Part shown: positions 10,573 through 20,649 of the stretch, one piece after another | Layout of the letters: every line of letters begins with the position of its first letter | How positions within the stretch are numbered: position 1 is the first letter of the stretch | NCBI GenBank assembly: GCA_949316235.1 | Contig: OX438744.1 | Location: forward strand, 36,204,778-36,268,777 | Direction of reading: 5' to 3' | Source: Oegoconia quadripuncta | Taxonomy: Eukaryota; Arthropoda; Insecta; Lepidoptera; Autostichidae | Length of the DNA: 64,000 nt | Program-made: the position numbers and the translations under genes | Notes under the pieces: model-generated | Seen by the model: only the letters and a program-made list of their open reading frames with translations | What the model was told of the DNA's origin: nothing | Databases searched by the model: none

Positions 10573-10907
10573 ATAACTAACCACCCCGTGGCTCAATGTA
10601 AACAACGTAGGGTTTACTAATAGGAGGTCGTGTGTTCGATCCCAGCGGCGTATATATTTAATACTCGATTTTGTAATAGCGCATTTTAAATGTCACCCTG
10701 GCTAGCTAATCACCATCTTATCTAAGTCTACCGCCAAACAGCAATGTTAATAGCATTGTTGTGTTTCGGTTATCAGAGATACGATAGCCAGTCCCCCAAA
10801 TAAGACGGGGTATCCGGGTCAGTATTCGCTTCCACCTTCGGTCTCATCTGCTCTTAACATCAAGTGTGATTGAGGTCAAGTTCTAACCCGATGTGTATAA
10901 AAAAATA
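10573..10907 (+). mobile_element. SINE-A, diverged
   Basis: The head has lost part of the CCGCCTCC block (CACCCCGTGGCTCAATG). The B-box region reads GTGTTCGATCCCAGCGG. The rest follows the family to GTGTATAAAAAAA. Confidence 0.8.
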
Positions 10908-11049
10908 TTTAATGTATTTTTTTTTATTTAATTAATGATTATGTTTGGTTCTTCGGGGGTTTTCTAAGTTTGTTATCACTCTATATTTAATACTTCGTTA
11001 GAATAGATGTAGAAAATCGATTGAATTTTACGGAAAACTTTATTGTTAA

Positions 11050-11285
11050 CGTTATACAGAGTGAATTTGAATTTTTAGTATGGAAGTTCAAGAATTTTCG
11101 TCTAGTACCTCCACTCCTTGTTACGAACAACTTTCCACTAAGAACCATAGCCGAATTCAGCCGAAAATTGTTGCATTCCCATACTAAAAGTGGTTTCAGA
11201 ATGGTTTACTTTGTGTGGGTAATGGAAAATTTTTTGATCGAATTCGGCAATGGTTGTTAGTGATCAATAGTGGAGTCACCTGCAA
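11050..11285. repeat. Pal-H element
   Basis: Contains TAGTATGGAAGTTCAAG, GAACAACTTTCCACTAAG, CCGAATTCAGCCGAAAATTG, the inverse CCCATACTAAAAGTGG and GATCGAATTCGGCAATGG. It ends at AATAGTGGAGTCACC. Confidence 0.65.
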
Positions 11286-11443
11286 ACAAGAACTGTATTT
11301 GATTGGTTGGCTGATTGGCTTACTTCTTGACAATGATAAAGTTCCTCAATCAAACTGCTGGTATTGTATTGTATTGTATGTGTGTGTGGCTGTTGCAGGT
11401 CATCGGAGACCTGTATCGGAGATCTATTGTGATCGCCACTAAC

Positions 11444-11752
11444 CTACAGTTCGTTGCTCAGGTTTGCCTCTTTGAGGAATTGGATAATTTTCCTGGCACC
11501 GATGGTTTTTATCTCATCCGGGTGTAATAAGTGGCTGCCCAGGTGGATATTGCGTTTACGCATTAGTGGGCCACATTCACACTGCAGATGTGCAGGTGTT
11601 TCCTCTGCGAGGAGGCAAAGTCTGCACATTCCTGTTTCTCGGAGCCCTATGTTGAGCATGTATTTGCTCAGACTCAGACTGCTGGTAAATCTAATACATA
11701 ATTTATTTTCTAAATGCGTTCCCTTTCCTCTCAAGGCCCAACCAGCATCCAA
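11444..11752 (-). pseudogene. Non-LTR retrotransposon C-terminus (RNase H edge and zinc knuckle)
   Basis: This is the longest open LINE tail on the minus strand here, about 102 codons. Residues about 26-40 (SLSKYMLNIGLRETG) look like the end of an RNase H/connection segment. CRLCLLAEETPAHLQCEC is the Cys-x2-Cys...His-x4-Cys knuckle, and then LMRKRNIHLG, HPDEIKTIGARK and IIQFLKEANL follow. The first codon is TTG and a TGA lies four codons upstream, so it is 5' truncated. A second copy of the same family covers 30119-30330 on plus, and the two agree through the HPDEIKTIGARK block. Confidence 0.7.
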
Positions 11753-11979
11753 ATCGATCGGTCACTCACCCGCGCCACCCCGAACTGTCTGTCCTAAGCA
11801 ATAATATTTATATACGTATATACATTTATTTGTATGTAAATACAGGGTCTCTGACCTCGACGGCGGGAATACAAGTTACAACTTTGATTAGTTATTTGGA
11901 GATAATATGATACAATTTGTTTCCTTCTTTCGATTCAACATGTGTAATTGAGTTTTATGAAACGAATTGTTATTTGCTG

Positions 11980-12063
11980 AGAGTTGTTCGCAATTCTCTT
12001 CGAAGTTCTTTATCTGTACAGTTGTGGAAGGAGTTGCCTGCGATTATTCCTCGCTCGTGCTGA
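11980..12063 (+). pseudogene. LINE reverse-transcriptase C-terminal scrap
   Basis: A 28-codon frame reads RNSLRSSLSVQLWKELPAII. This resembles the RNSF...LWN-LP motif that closes the thumb/C-terminal region of CR1- and jockey-like LINE proteins. It is short and stops at TGA; the assignment rests on that motif only. Confidence 0.4.
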
Positions 12064-12349
12064 GTTGCTGGAGGCGTTTAAACTAAGTCTAAGGAAGAGT
12101 TACTTTTCGCTTCGATGTTATTCATTCCTTTACATAAATTTTAAGCTGCCTAAGTATGTAATTTATTAGGTATGAAATGAAAATCATGAAATGAAAATCA
12201 TTTATTCATGTAGGCAATACAATATGCACTTATGAACGTCACTTGTTTTTTTAAACTACCACTAGCTCGGAGCGCGACCACTACTGAGAAGAGTTAGCGA
12301 GAAATTCATGTACTTCTTAATTATTGTTCAGCATGTATTTGTCGCGCAA

Positions 12350-12425
12350 GACCAATCGTTGTGGAGATCTTTAGTGGAAGGCCTCTGTCCAACAGTGGAC
12401 GTCTTTCGGGTGATATGATGATGTA
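12350..12425 (+). pseudogene. RTE-type LINE 3' end
   Basis: Reads DQSLWRSLVEGLCPTVDVFRVI then TGA, followed by an ATGATG tail. The motif (DxSLWRSL-GE...VDWxxxI) is the C-terminus of lepidopteran RTE elements. Sister ends in this window lie at 16362, 47595, 54978 and 57465. Confidence 0.65.
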
Positions 12426-12497
12426 TTTATAATAATTATTATATATTTAATATTGTTACTTACATAATTATGGTTCATATTTGCATAAAATTATATA

Positions 12498-12731
12498 AAT
12501 AAATAAATATATTTCGGACACTTACACCAATCATCTAGTCCCAAACTAAGCAAAGCTTGTACTATGGAAACTAGATAACGGATAAACATACATAAATATT
12601 TATATAAACATCCATGACTCGGGAATAAATGTTCGTATTCATCACACAAACATTTACCCCTCGCGCGATTCGAACCCGCAACCGTTGGTTTCGCTGACAG
12701 GATCACTATCCACTACACCAATCCGTCGCCA
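12498..12731 (-). mobile_element. SINE-B, full length
   Basis: Minus-oriented copy. The plus strand shows ATTTCGGACACTTACACC at the tail and CCACTACACCAATCCGTCG at the head. Both boxes are readable (GATTCGAACCCGC is the complement of the B box). Confidence 0.85.
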
Positions 12732-13044
12732 AATACTACACATATAGTTACAATCAAATTAAATATAAACTATTTATACGAAATACAATACATAAGAGTA
12801 TTTTCAAATAAAAAAAAATCTCTACGATACTTAACTTGCGGGAGATGGCAATCCCTCTTTTATTGGCTAGAATATTCTAGCAGAGGTGGCTGCCTGCCCT
12901 CTAGATGCCAAATACTTCTACCAACCTAAAATACTGGGGAGTATTACATGCAGGAGGCTGCATGACCCTATATACTTAATTATTAATTATTGAAATTACG
13001 AATCAAATTTTTACGTTAGTAGTTGTAGCTTTGCACTGCCAAGC

Positions 13045-13155
13045 AGTAGTATATGTTTTAAGTTCTTCTGCTATGGTTGTCTGTAAGAGATCGCTCCAAG
13101 CGATAAGACCGCCTTTGTATACACGTATAAATTGTTTCTCTTATACTTTTATGTT
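13045..13155 (+). mobile_element. LINE 3' UTR remnant
   Basis: GGTTGTCTGTAAGAGATCGC, CAAGCGATAAGACCGCC, TTGTATACACG and ACTATAAAGAAT occur in this order, as in the better-spaced inverse copy at 27252-27425. Confidence 0.5.
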
Positions 13156-13768
13156 GTGTGTACTATAAAGAATTTGTCTTCTTCTTCGTCTTACATCATA
13201 TGCACGTCATTATCATCACCTGTACAATCAAATACTGAAGTCCCGGTTCGCGTCCGACGACTACATCGCCCCGTGACGAACCTAATTACTGATTGTTATA
13301 AATTAAGGATAATAAATAAATACGACGTAATGGATACTTCGGAATCTCGTCGGGGGTAAAAAACAGTGCACAACACTACAACTTCACTCCAAAAACCAGG
13401 TTTCATATTTCGTGATCCTTCTCGTTTGTTTCTTACCTTAAGTGTTTTTTCCTCAATCACTATATTCAGTCTCTGCTCTAATACCCTATGTCCATGGCTG
13501 GGGGCCTGGTAACCTGTAATTCTGGTTCTTCCTTTTCAGGTATCAGTCTTCCCACAAATGTGTTCTATGTATTACCTAATCCTAAAATCACTTTGTAAAG
13601 CGTCATTTGTGGTGAGAAAATAAACAATTTAATTTTTTTTAATTTAATAATCTATCCATCCACGGAAGTCTGTGCCACTGTTGCATAGCAACCATCCATC
13701 CACGCAAATATACGTCACACTTGCATAGAAACCTGCAATCCACGAAAGTCTACTAAATAAAATTTTAG

Positions 13769-14147
13769 ACGACCGGTTGGTGTAGTGGATAGTGACCCTG
13801 TCAGCGATACCAACGGTTGCGAGTTCGTATCCCGCAGGGGTAAATGTTTGTGTGATGAATACGACCATTTATTCTTGAGTCATGGATGTTTATATAAATA
13901 TTTATGTATGTTTATCCTGAACTGTACGTACGTATGTATACATACATGGCTATACCTAAATCTAATGTAATCCTGGCTGGGTCGCCATGAGTGTGGTCAG
14001 GAGCGGTGAAATGATACGACCATTCCTAAGATGATGATTATTGTCTGACTCAAAGTAACATGGATTACAAATATAAAAGGATTACATTGGATCTAGGTAT
14101 AGCCATGTATGTATACATACATACAGTTCAATCCGTTAAAAATAAAG
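13769..14147 (+). mobile_element. SINE-B interrupted by a palindromic element
   Basis: Head and body are normal to ATGTATGTTTATCC at 13917. They resume at 14131 with ATCCGTTA, the expected next bases of the family. AAATAAA on both outer sides may be the target duplication of the SINE. Confidence 0.75.
13918..14130. mobile_element. 213-bp MITE-like fold-back element
   Basis: Arms 13918-13974 and 14079-14130 are inverted copies (TGAACTGTA... against ...TACAGTTCA) with a few mismatches. ATCC flanks both sides. There is no coding capacity. The superfamily is unknown. Confidence 0.7.
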
Positions 14148-14491
14148 AATCCTGCCATCCACGGAAATTCGTACACACTTCCACAGTTGTATAAAAACCA
14201 GATAGAAATATACGCCACGGTTCCATCCTAGCAATCGACTCAGAGAGGGTTATTCATCATAGCCGTATATACAAGTATAACCATGTTATTCAATGCACAT
14301 TTGCTATAAACTATAGCAAGGTTACTATAGTGAGGTGTTTGCCGACTGCGTAGAACAACACCCAAATGATTTTGTTTTTATTGCCGCATTGCAAATAACA
14401 ACCGGCTTAGAGTTAAAATTATTTAGAAGTGACTTCGGGAAACAAAATAATAATATTAATTTTAGTGTGTCGTTAAATTTTAGACAATAAT

Positions 14492-14720
14492 AATCCCGCC
14501 TCCACACTCCTCCCACTTTAAATCCTATAAGCTAGGATCAACAGTGGTACACTGCACGGCGCCTACTGAAGGTAGATGATGCCCTACGTGACTACAACTA
14601 CCTTGGGCTCTAGACTAATGAAAGAAATAAGGTGATTAGGAAAAGAAGTTTCCCACTTCCCCCTCGGCAAATGGGAGTGTAGCCAATGAAATGCAAAAAC
14701 GGCACTAATGCCAATAGATT
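14492..14720 (-). mobile_element. LINE-Q 3' UTR fragment
   Basis: The plus strand shows CGCCTCCACACTCCTCCC, then CACGGCGCCTACTGAAGG and CCCCTCGGCAAATGGG. It equals the uninterrupted version of the plus-strand LINE-Q at 25035-26290 and shows that the 25785-26126 block there is an insertion. Confidence 0.6.
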
Positions 14721-14789
14721 TTTATTTATATTATAGAGAATTTTAGACAATAGAAGATTTGTTCACAAAACAGTGGTCCCAGCAGGGTA

Positions 14790-14965
14790 GTTATTTAGTA
14801 CTTTTGGTTGGCGTACTTTTAAATGTCGGCATAGCCAGCTACCACATTCTTGTCTAAGTTTGTCACTAAGTAGTGTAATATTGATATCATTCACCCCAAT
14901 AAGTGTGGAATTCGATTGAATTTCCACCTAGGTTAGCGTGAATCCATGTGCATAAAAAAATTAAT
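14790..14965 (+). mobile_element. SINE-A, very degenerate
   Basis: CAGGGTAGTTATTTAGTAC, TTAAATGTCGGC, AGCCAGCTACCAC and a final TGTGCATAAAAAAA follow the family order, but with many substitutions and a deletion in the middle. Confidence 0.45.
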
Positions 14966-15714
14966 CAATTAAATCTGTTAATTTTAAATCCTGTATACCC
15001 TTTGTTCTGAGTATTTACTTTCATTACTGCAAATCATAAATTTTATAGCAATTTTAGCAACGAAACCTTTTATATATAAGTATGTGTACACAAGCTCGTG
15101 TCAAATATAACATGACATGTGACGTTCGAATTTCGTGACAATAGATGTCAAACTATGTTGGTGTATGGGGAAAATTCCGCTCTGTAAGACGCGTCTCTAA
15201 AGAAAAGATTAGTAAATTCGAACTCTAAGTTAATAGAAAGAAAGAAAAAGTATTTATTCAGTGTCACGTATCATAAAAGAGATATGGTTCCAGCTCTTAC
15301 AGATCTTGTCTCTCTATAATTAAAACTCTATAAATAAGCCATATCTAATAGTATGTAACTCTGCAGAGTCAGTTAGATCAACGGCCTGCCGCCCTTGCGT
15401 CGTCCGATTCTTATGTAAAGCCAATGCACGAGTCGCCGGTCGCATAATCGTACACGACACGTCATCACGAGTCGCATCTAATAACAACACCAATAATTGT
15501 AAGATATATATTTTTTTATCCCACGACCGTGGATTTTAGTCTCGCATTTTAAATACAAATGCTCTTTATTGCTGTAATAACAAAGGCACAACAGTTATTT
15601 ATGTGTATAGATGTAGGTACACTGAATCATTTCTTTAGTTACAGATTATTAAATATTATGTAGAATTAGGTTAGGTTAGGTTTTGTAATTAGGCAAAAGG
15701 AAATGACTCAGCAT

Positions 15715-15825
15715 GATCTTGAGTAGCGCTGGTTTTCAGTCACTCTCTTCTCCCTAAGATGCTGAGCGGGAGTTATTGTGGAGGGCTTTCACAGGGCGAA
15801 TAAATGCTTCTTATTTTTAAATTAA
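15715..15825 (+). mobile_element. LINE 3' UTR scrap
   Basis: AGCGCTGGTTTTCAGTCAC followed by GGGCGAATAAATGCTTC. It shares the AGCGCTGGTTTTCAG core with 17915-17935 and, inverted, with 5425-5440. Confidence 0.35.
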
Positions 15826-16361
15826 ATTTAAAATAGCAAGCTGCGGGATACAAACGGTAATCGGGTCGATGATTTTTTTTTTTTATGAATGAATAACTGA
15901 ATATGAATAAATGAATAACAATAATAATGCAACAAAGATACGCCAATATCAAGCCTCACGATTTAGATTGTAATGACGCACTGAAGGACCTTGAAGACCT
16001 TGAAGGAGTGACACATACGTATGCACAACGTATTGCAATTGACGACAATAATTACAATAATGCATGTCACAGTGATGTGGCATTGTTGAGTCGTTTTTCA
16101 CGTTCTAGTAAAAAGTTTTAAGACCACAAATTGAAATTGGACTCCGATTCTCCTTGTATTGTGATTGAGTCATTGGCGCCAGGATATTTTCCTGTTATGC
16201 TAAACTAAACTAGGCAAGTATGTTAAACACACACTGAATAATATTACGAGCTACAGTCTAATCAATTTGACACTATTTCACTCATTATGATAGATGGAGT
16301 TTCTTATCAGGCAGAGGCAACTGCAATATCATTTTGACAAGAGCAGCGTAGTACGTTCATA

Positions 16362-16480
16362 AGGTATTCGGATGACCTGATGAAGGCCGCCGTAAGTAGC
16401 TGGATGCAGGACGCTTCTCTGGAAATCTATGGGGGAAGCTTATGTTAAGCAGTAGACGTCCTCTGGCTGATATGATGATG
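16362..16480 (+). pseudogene. RTE-type LINE C-terminus
   Basis: The frame reads RYSDDLMKAAVSSWMQDASL and EIYGGSLC, a TAA, then AVDVLWLI and TGA, with a following ATGATGATG tail. This is the RWSDDLxKxAGSxWMQxAxD...VDW pattern of RTE elements, one damaged codon from open. No upstream reverse transcriptase is present. Confidence 0.65.
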
Positions 16481-16682
16481 ACATACCAGTAGATCTTCTA
16501 GTATTATTTTGCAGTCTCATAATAATAATAATACGTTAAAATTGCCTACTTACAGCTCTTACATATTACAAAAAGCTACCATTCTGAACACTTGACTCGC
16601 AAGTTTCTAACTACATCCAACATAACTGCCATACACAATAATCCCTCAACACTTGGCTAAGGCTAATAAATAAATAATAATA

Positions 16683-16950
16683 AATATGCTAATAAATATC
16701 TTTGGACATACACACAACGCCATCTAGCTCCACATTAAGCAACTATAGGCTTGTGTTGTTGATACCAGATGGTTGATTTACTACACAAATATATTTTTTT
16801 TTGTAAATAAATACATATATAAATGAAAAACATCCATAACTCGGGAACACATGTCTATATTCATCGTACAATCATATGCCCTTAGCGGGATTTTAACCCG
16901 CAACCTTTTTGCATAGCAGTCAGAGTTGCTAACCACTACACCTACATACT
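16683..16950 (-). mobile_element. SINE-C, full length
   Basis: Plus shows GCCATCTAGCTCCACATTAA, CCAGATGGTTGAT, CATCCATAACTCGGGAAC and the degraded B-box complement GGATTTTAACCCGC. The 5' end (CCACTACACCTACATAC) is altered. Confidence 0.75.
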
Positions 16951-17209
16951 AACAAATACGACTGAGATATAGTAATATAGGTTAATATCAATTACAAAAA
17001 CCTTACGAAGCTATGTAAGTGGGTATTTTATTAAATCACTAATTCCTGGAAGTGCATGCATCGCACTGCATATATGTATATCCTCCATGCATTTTATAGG
17101 ATGACATTGTAAGTAATAAGTGCCAGTAACAAATATGATGTCATGTGTTCGTCAGGCAGCCAATTACGATATTTGCATTTAATAACTTAAACAATATCAA
17201 ACCTGTACC

Positions 17210-17575
17210 TCAAATGGTATGGTCAGACATCCCAACCATCAGCGTTTGGCATTTCCAAGAATAAAAAGGTTAATATTGGGTATTTACCTATTAAATTCGA
17301 GTTTTTTTCATCGTTAATCATATGCACCAATTCCTGCGATTTTCAAAGCTACATCCAAATTTGTTTTTTATTTGGAAAATGGAATATTATTTCAAGGTTT
17401 CACATGAAATACTTTTTAATTTCTGGCCTAAATCACCTAATAAAAAAATTTGAATAGAGCTCTTTTCATGTGCTTACTTCATGTCGACTATAGAATCGCC
17501 TGTTACGACACCCACGGGAAATCTCTTGGTTCTATTCTTTTTACGTGCCAAAACCACAATTTTTGAAGACGAAAT
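17210..17575. repeat. Rep-F copy carrying a MITE
   Basis: The left part (17215-17275, TGGTCAGACATCCCAACC to AAGGTTAA) and right part (17477-17575, CGCCTGTTACGACACCC to TTTTTACGTGCC) are collinear with other copies. About 150 bp of the family between them is gone, replaced by 17276-17475. Confidence 0.65.
17276..17475. mobile_element. Truncated copy of the 411-bp MITE
   Basis: It is inverse to 52974-53172 over about 200 bp: TTGGGTATTTACCTAT at the terminus, then CAATTCCTGCGATTTTCAAA and CAAGGTTTCACATGAAATA. Only one terminus is kept. The break at 17475 coincides with the loss of Rep-F sequence, so one deletion probably removed both. Confidence 0.7.
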
Positions 17576-17576
17576 A

Positions 17577-17641
17577 GAGACCCTAAATGCATCCAAATGC
17601 ATATAGGGTCTCTCAACCTCTTACCCCAAGGTAAGAGGTTG
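17577..17641. repeat. Two adjacent hairpins
   Basis: Bases 17577-17612 form a 16-bp stem with one mismatch (GAGACCCTAAATGCAT and its inverse). Bases 17614-17625 pair perfectly with 17630-17641 across a CCAA loop. Confidence 0.75.
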
Positions 17642-17914
17642 TGGTGTTTGTATGTCTGTTACCATTTTTCATTTCTGAAAATGCAGACTCCAACAAATAG
17701 GTACATTTTGGTCTGAAACTTTTGAAGTCTCCAAACAAATAGATATTTATTTGACACCAGTAATTTAGTTATAACAACAGCAATAATAGTAACAATATTA
17801 ATAATAACAAGACAATTACTACACAATGCAGAAAACATGAAAGATTTTGAAATGTCGTGAGTGCAATGTGATGTCATAAATGGACTCCATCTCAGCATAT
17901 GCTGTAGCAATTGC

Positions 17915-18180
17915 TACAGCGCTGGTTTTCAGAGGAGCCCATATACCAACGAGGAACCCCTCCAATGTGATTTGGACAGTTGTACTAATTGTGCAAATAC
18001 ATACATATAACTAAATGTGAGCTGTCGCGATCGATCGGTCGATCGATTATTATAACGATATGAGCACCGACGACTAGAGATTAATTTGGGAACCCGCAGC
18101 ATTCGGCGGACTCAATAAAAAAAGAAAAAAAATACAATAAATGTTTTTCTTTCTTTCGTTTCTTTCTTTCAATAATTTCA
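17915..18180 (+). mobile_element. LINE 3' UTR remnant with (TTTC)n tail
   Basis: Starts near AGCGCTGGTTTTCAGAGG and ends CAATAAATGTTTTTC with a TTTCTTTC run. The inner palindromic CGATCGATCGGTCGATCGAT lies at 18020-18050. Confidence 0.35.
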
Positions 18181-18184
18181 TACA

Positions 18185-19005
18185 TTTTTATGAAATGTAT
18201 TTTTCCACCGCTATTTTGTTTCTACTACATTATAATAAATATGAGTGTAAATCATAGTTGCGAAGTTCTTTACTACATGGTACGATACCATTGCGACGTA
18301 TGTTGTCGCGATTTATCTAACATACTTTTCATGTATGTATTTTAATTGTCGCATTAAGTACATAACCCTTGCAAAGACCAATGCCTACTCTAAACCAAAA
18401 ACCCGACAGATATTTTGAATTTAGCGAACGACGCCATTTTGAGCTTCATATGTATCCTATACGATACTGGGGATAACAAAATCGGTCAAGCTGTTTACAC
18501 TACAGATATAATATAGAAGTCTACATCCATACATACATACATACTCCCGAAAAACATTACCCTTCAACGTGTAGCAGTCGGATAAATATATATATTAGTA
18601 AGTAAGCAAAGAATACTAACATAAGGTGTATAGGTATGGAAGAGCGGAATCGCGGCCTTATTAAGCCTAAGGGAAGGCTCCAGCCACAATTTTGTTAACC
18701 GCCTTACAAAAGAAATAAATTAATCATACAACAAATTCCAGCCAATTACGACTCGTACATGGCAATGGAAATGCGCACTAATCCGCCTGCAACGGAGTTC
18801 GACAGATTATCGCTTATTCCATCTGGAAGATAAAAGCCACAGTGATGTCATTGTTCTTTTTTTATATATCACAGATACGTAATACTGAAGTACATCTGTT
18901 GCTAATTAATAACATTGTACACCATGTTGTGACAACAACAAATAACAATTTCAATTACCTGAGTGAGATAACTTTAAAACCCCTTTTTATAAAACTAGGG
19001 TTTCA
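18185..19005. other. No feature supported
   Basis: An AT-rich spacer with short simple repeats such as ACATACATACATAC near 18530. No frame carries a recognisable domain. Confidence 0.3.
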
Positions 19006-19008
19006 AGT

Positions 19009-19337
19009 TTTTTTTATGCACGGCGGGTTGGTAATTGACCTCAATCACAACTGATGTTAAGTGAAGATGAGGCCGAAGGTGGAAGCGTACTGACCCGGAA
19101 ACCCCAATACATTTGGGGGACTGGCTATCTTATCTCTGACAACCGGAACACAACAATGCTATTAACATTGCTGCTTGGCGGCAGATTTAGATAAGATGGT
19201 GGTAGCTAGCCAGGCGGACATTTAAAATGCGCTACCACCAACCAAACCGAGTACTTAAACATGTACCCCGCTGGGGATCGAATCCGCGACCTCCGAATCA
19301 TAAACCCAATGTTATTTACATTGAGCCACGGAGGCGG
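19009..19337 (-). mobile_element. SINE-A, full length
   Basis: Complete minus copy from TTTTATGCACGGCGGG to GCCACGGAGGCGG. The body is close to the family consensus, which suggests a younger insertion. Confidence 0.85.
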
Positions 19338-19599
19338 TTTAGAGTAACACTGAATATATGCTATACTGCTGTGTGATTTCGCCAATAAAGTACAATAGAA
19401 CCAACCCGTCTTCATATGCTGTTAGACAGTGTCAGGATTTCCTGCAGAATTATTTTGCCAGGAAATTGTCAGAGAAGAGTGTCTTATAAGTACTTAGGAC
19501 CTTTTTGTAATTCCATCTACTTAAATTATTAGTGGCCATCTCAGCCAAGACTTTAGTCGATTGTGGGTGAAATAACTATTCCGAAAACTATACATAAGT

Positions 19600-19850
19600 A
19601 ACGTCACGACCTTCATCCTAAATGGGGTGGTCAGAGATACCCAAAACAATAGGTGTTGGGTGTTCCAAAAATTAAGACTAATGATCGAAACAACATTCAC
19701 CGCTCACCTTTCGAAATATACTGTAACCCAAATGTGACAAAGGGTGAGCCCATCGCCGTTAAAGCGTAAAAATCTATAGGTGTTTTTTACAACACTCACG
19801 GGAAGAGACGAGTAGATTCTATTTTTTTACATGCCGAATCGGGAAACGTT
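19600..19850. repeat. Rep-F
   Basis: CGTCACGACCTTCATCC, AAATGGGGTGGTCAGAG, GAAACAACATTCACC, GAGCCCATCGCCGTTAAAG and CACGGGAAGAGACGAG occur in order. It lacks the GTCGCCTCTTACGACACC block. Confidence 0.65.
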
Positions 19851-20244
19851 TTTAAACGGACAAATTTTGAAAATTTGGAGTTTTTTGTTAAGTACATTCT
19901 TTTAGTAACGGTTTTCCTGTAACCTGAAAATCTTTGGTCCCAGGTGCCTGACGCTACGAATGTGATGCATAACTTACTGATGTGCGTCACCTATTGTGTG
20001 CGTATTATTTTTTTTTTGCATTCGTAAGGATTGGATTACACGCAATACTTATTTACATAATTATTATGTACGCAAATACCTACGCATTTAAATTATCCTT
20101 CACGGCTAACCCATCCTTAGTCAAGAGTGGGTAATCAAAAGAAACAACGACGCTATTTACTGAAAATCATAAATGTATAAAACCAAACAAAAGAACAAAC
20201 GGCCGAATTGATAACCTCCTCCTTTTTGAAGTTGGTTAAAAAGA

Positions 20245-20445
20245 GTGAAATCCTTATTCACATTACATATAAACGCGAAAGTATTTGTGGCTGTTTATTA
20301 CCTCGTCAGGACTAAAGTAAACCTGGGACCTGGAAAGGGACATAGGCTACTTTCATCCTGAAAGAGACCCAGATAAATTAATTTTACGCACGCAAATCTT
20401 GTTAAATACTTGGTAAAAGTAGCTAGCTCTGCCTATCCTGGAAAG
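20245..20445. repeat. Rep-I, degenerate
   Basis: AAACGCGAAAGTATTTGTGG, GACATAGGCTACTTTC and TTTTACGCACGC recall the ATGCGAAAG...GGCTA start of other copies. The match is weak in the second half. Confidence 0.35.
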
Positions 20446-20649
20446 GTGTGACGCTTCTCGGTAACGAACAGAATAGGAACACTGAGTGCTGTAAAGGTAA
20501 TAATGAGATTCTTTATGAATAATACCAGCAACCATTGATGTGTTTTCAAAACTCGACGACATCCAACTATCCACCTAAATGTGGCGACTAAAGAGTATGA
20601 AAATGCCGCATTTGTAGAGTCCTTGTGTCCAGCAGTTTGTATCACATCT

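Larger units (their letters stand above)
13654..14236. repeat. 40-bp minisatellite split by a SINE
   Basis: Two exact-length 40-bp units (13654-13693 and 13694-13733) share ATCCATCCACG at the start and TTGCATAG-AACC at the end. A third stops at 13753. After the SINE-B, two diverged units continue at 14153-14199 and 14200-14236 with the same CCATCCACGGAA and CGCCACGG cores. The array existed before the SINE arrived. Confidence 0.7.

Noticed and set aside
15667..15682. TTAGG repeated three times (insect telomere motif)
   Set aside because: Three units only, with no array and no subtelomeric LINE next to it. The similar TTAGGTTAGG at 56291 is also a scrap.
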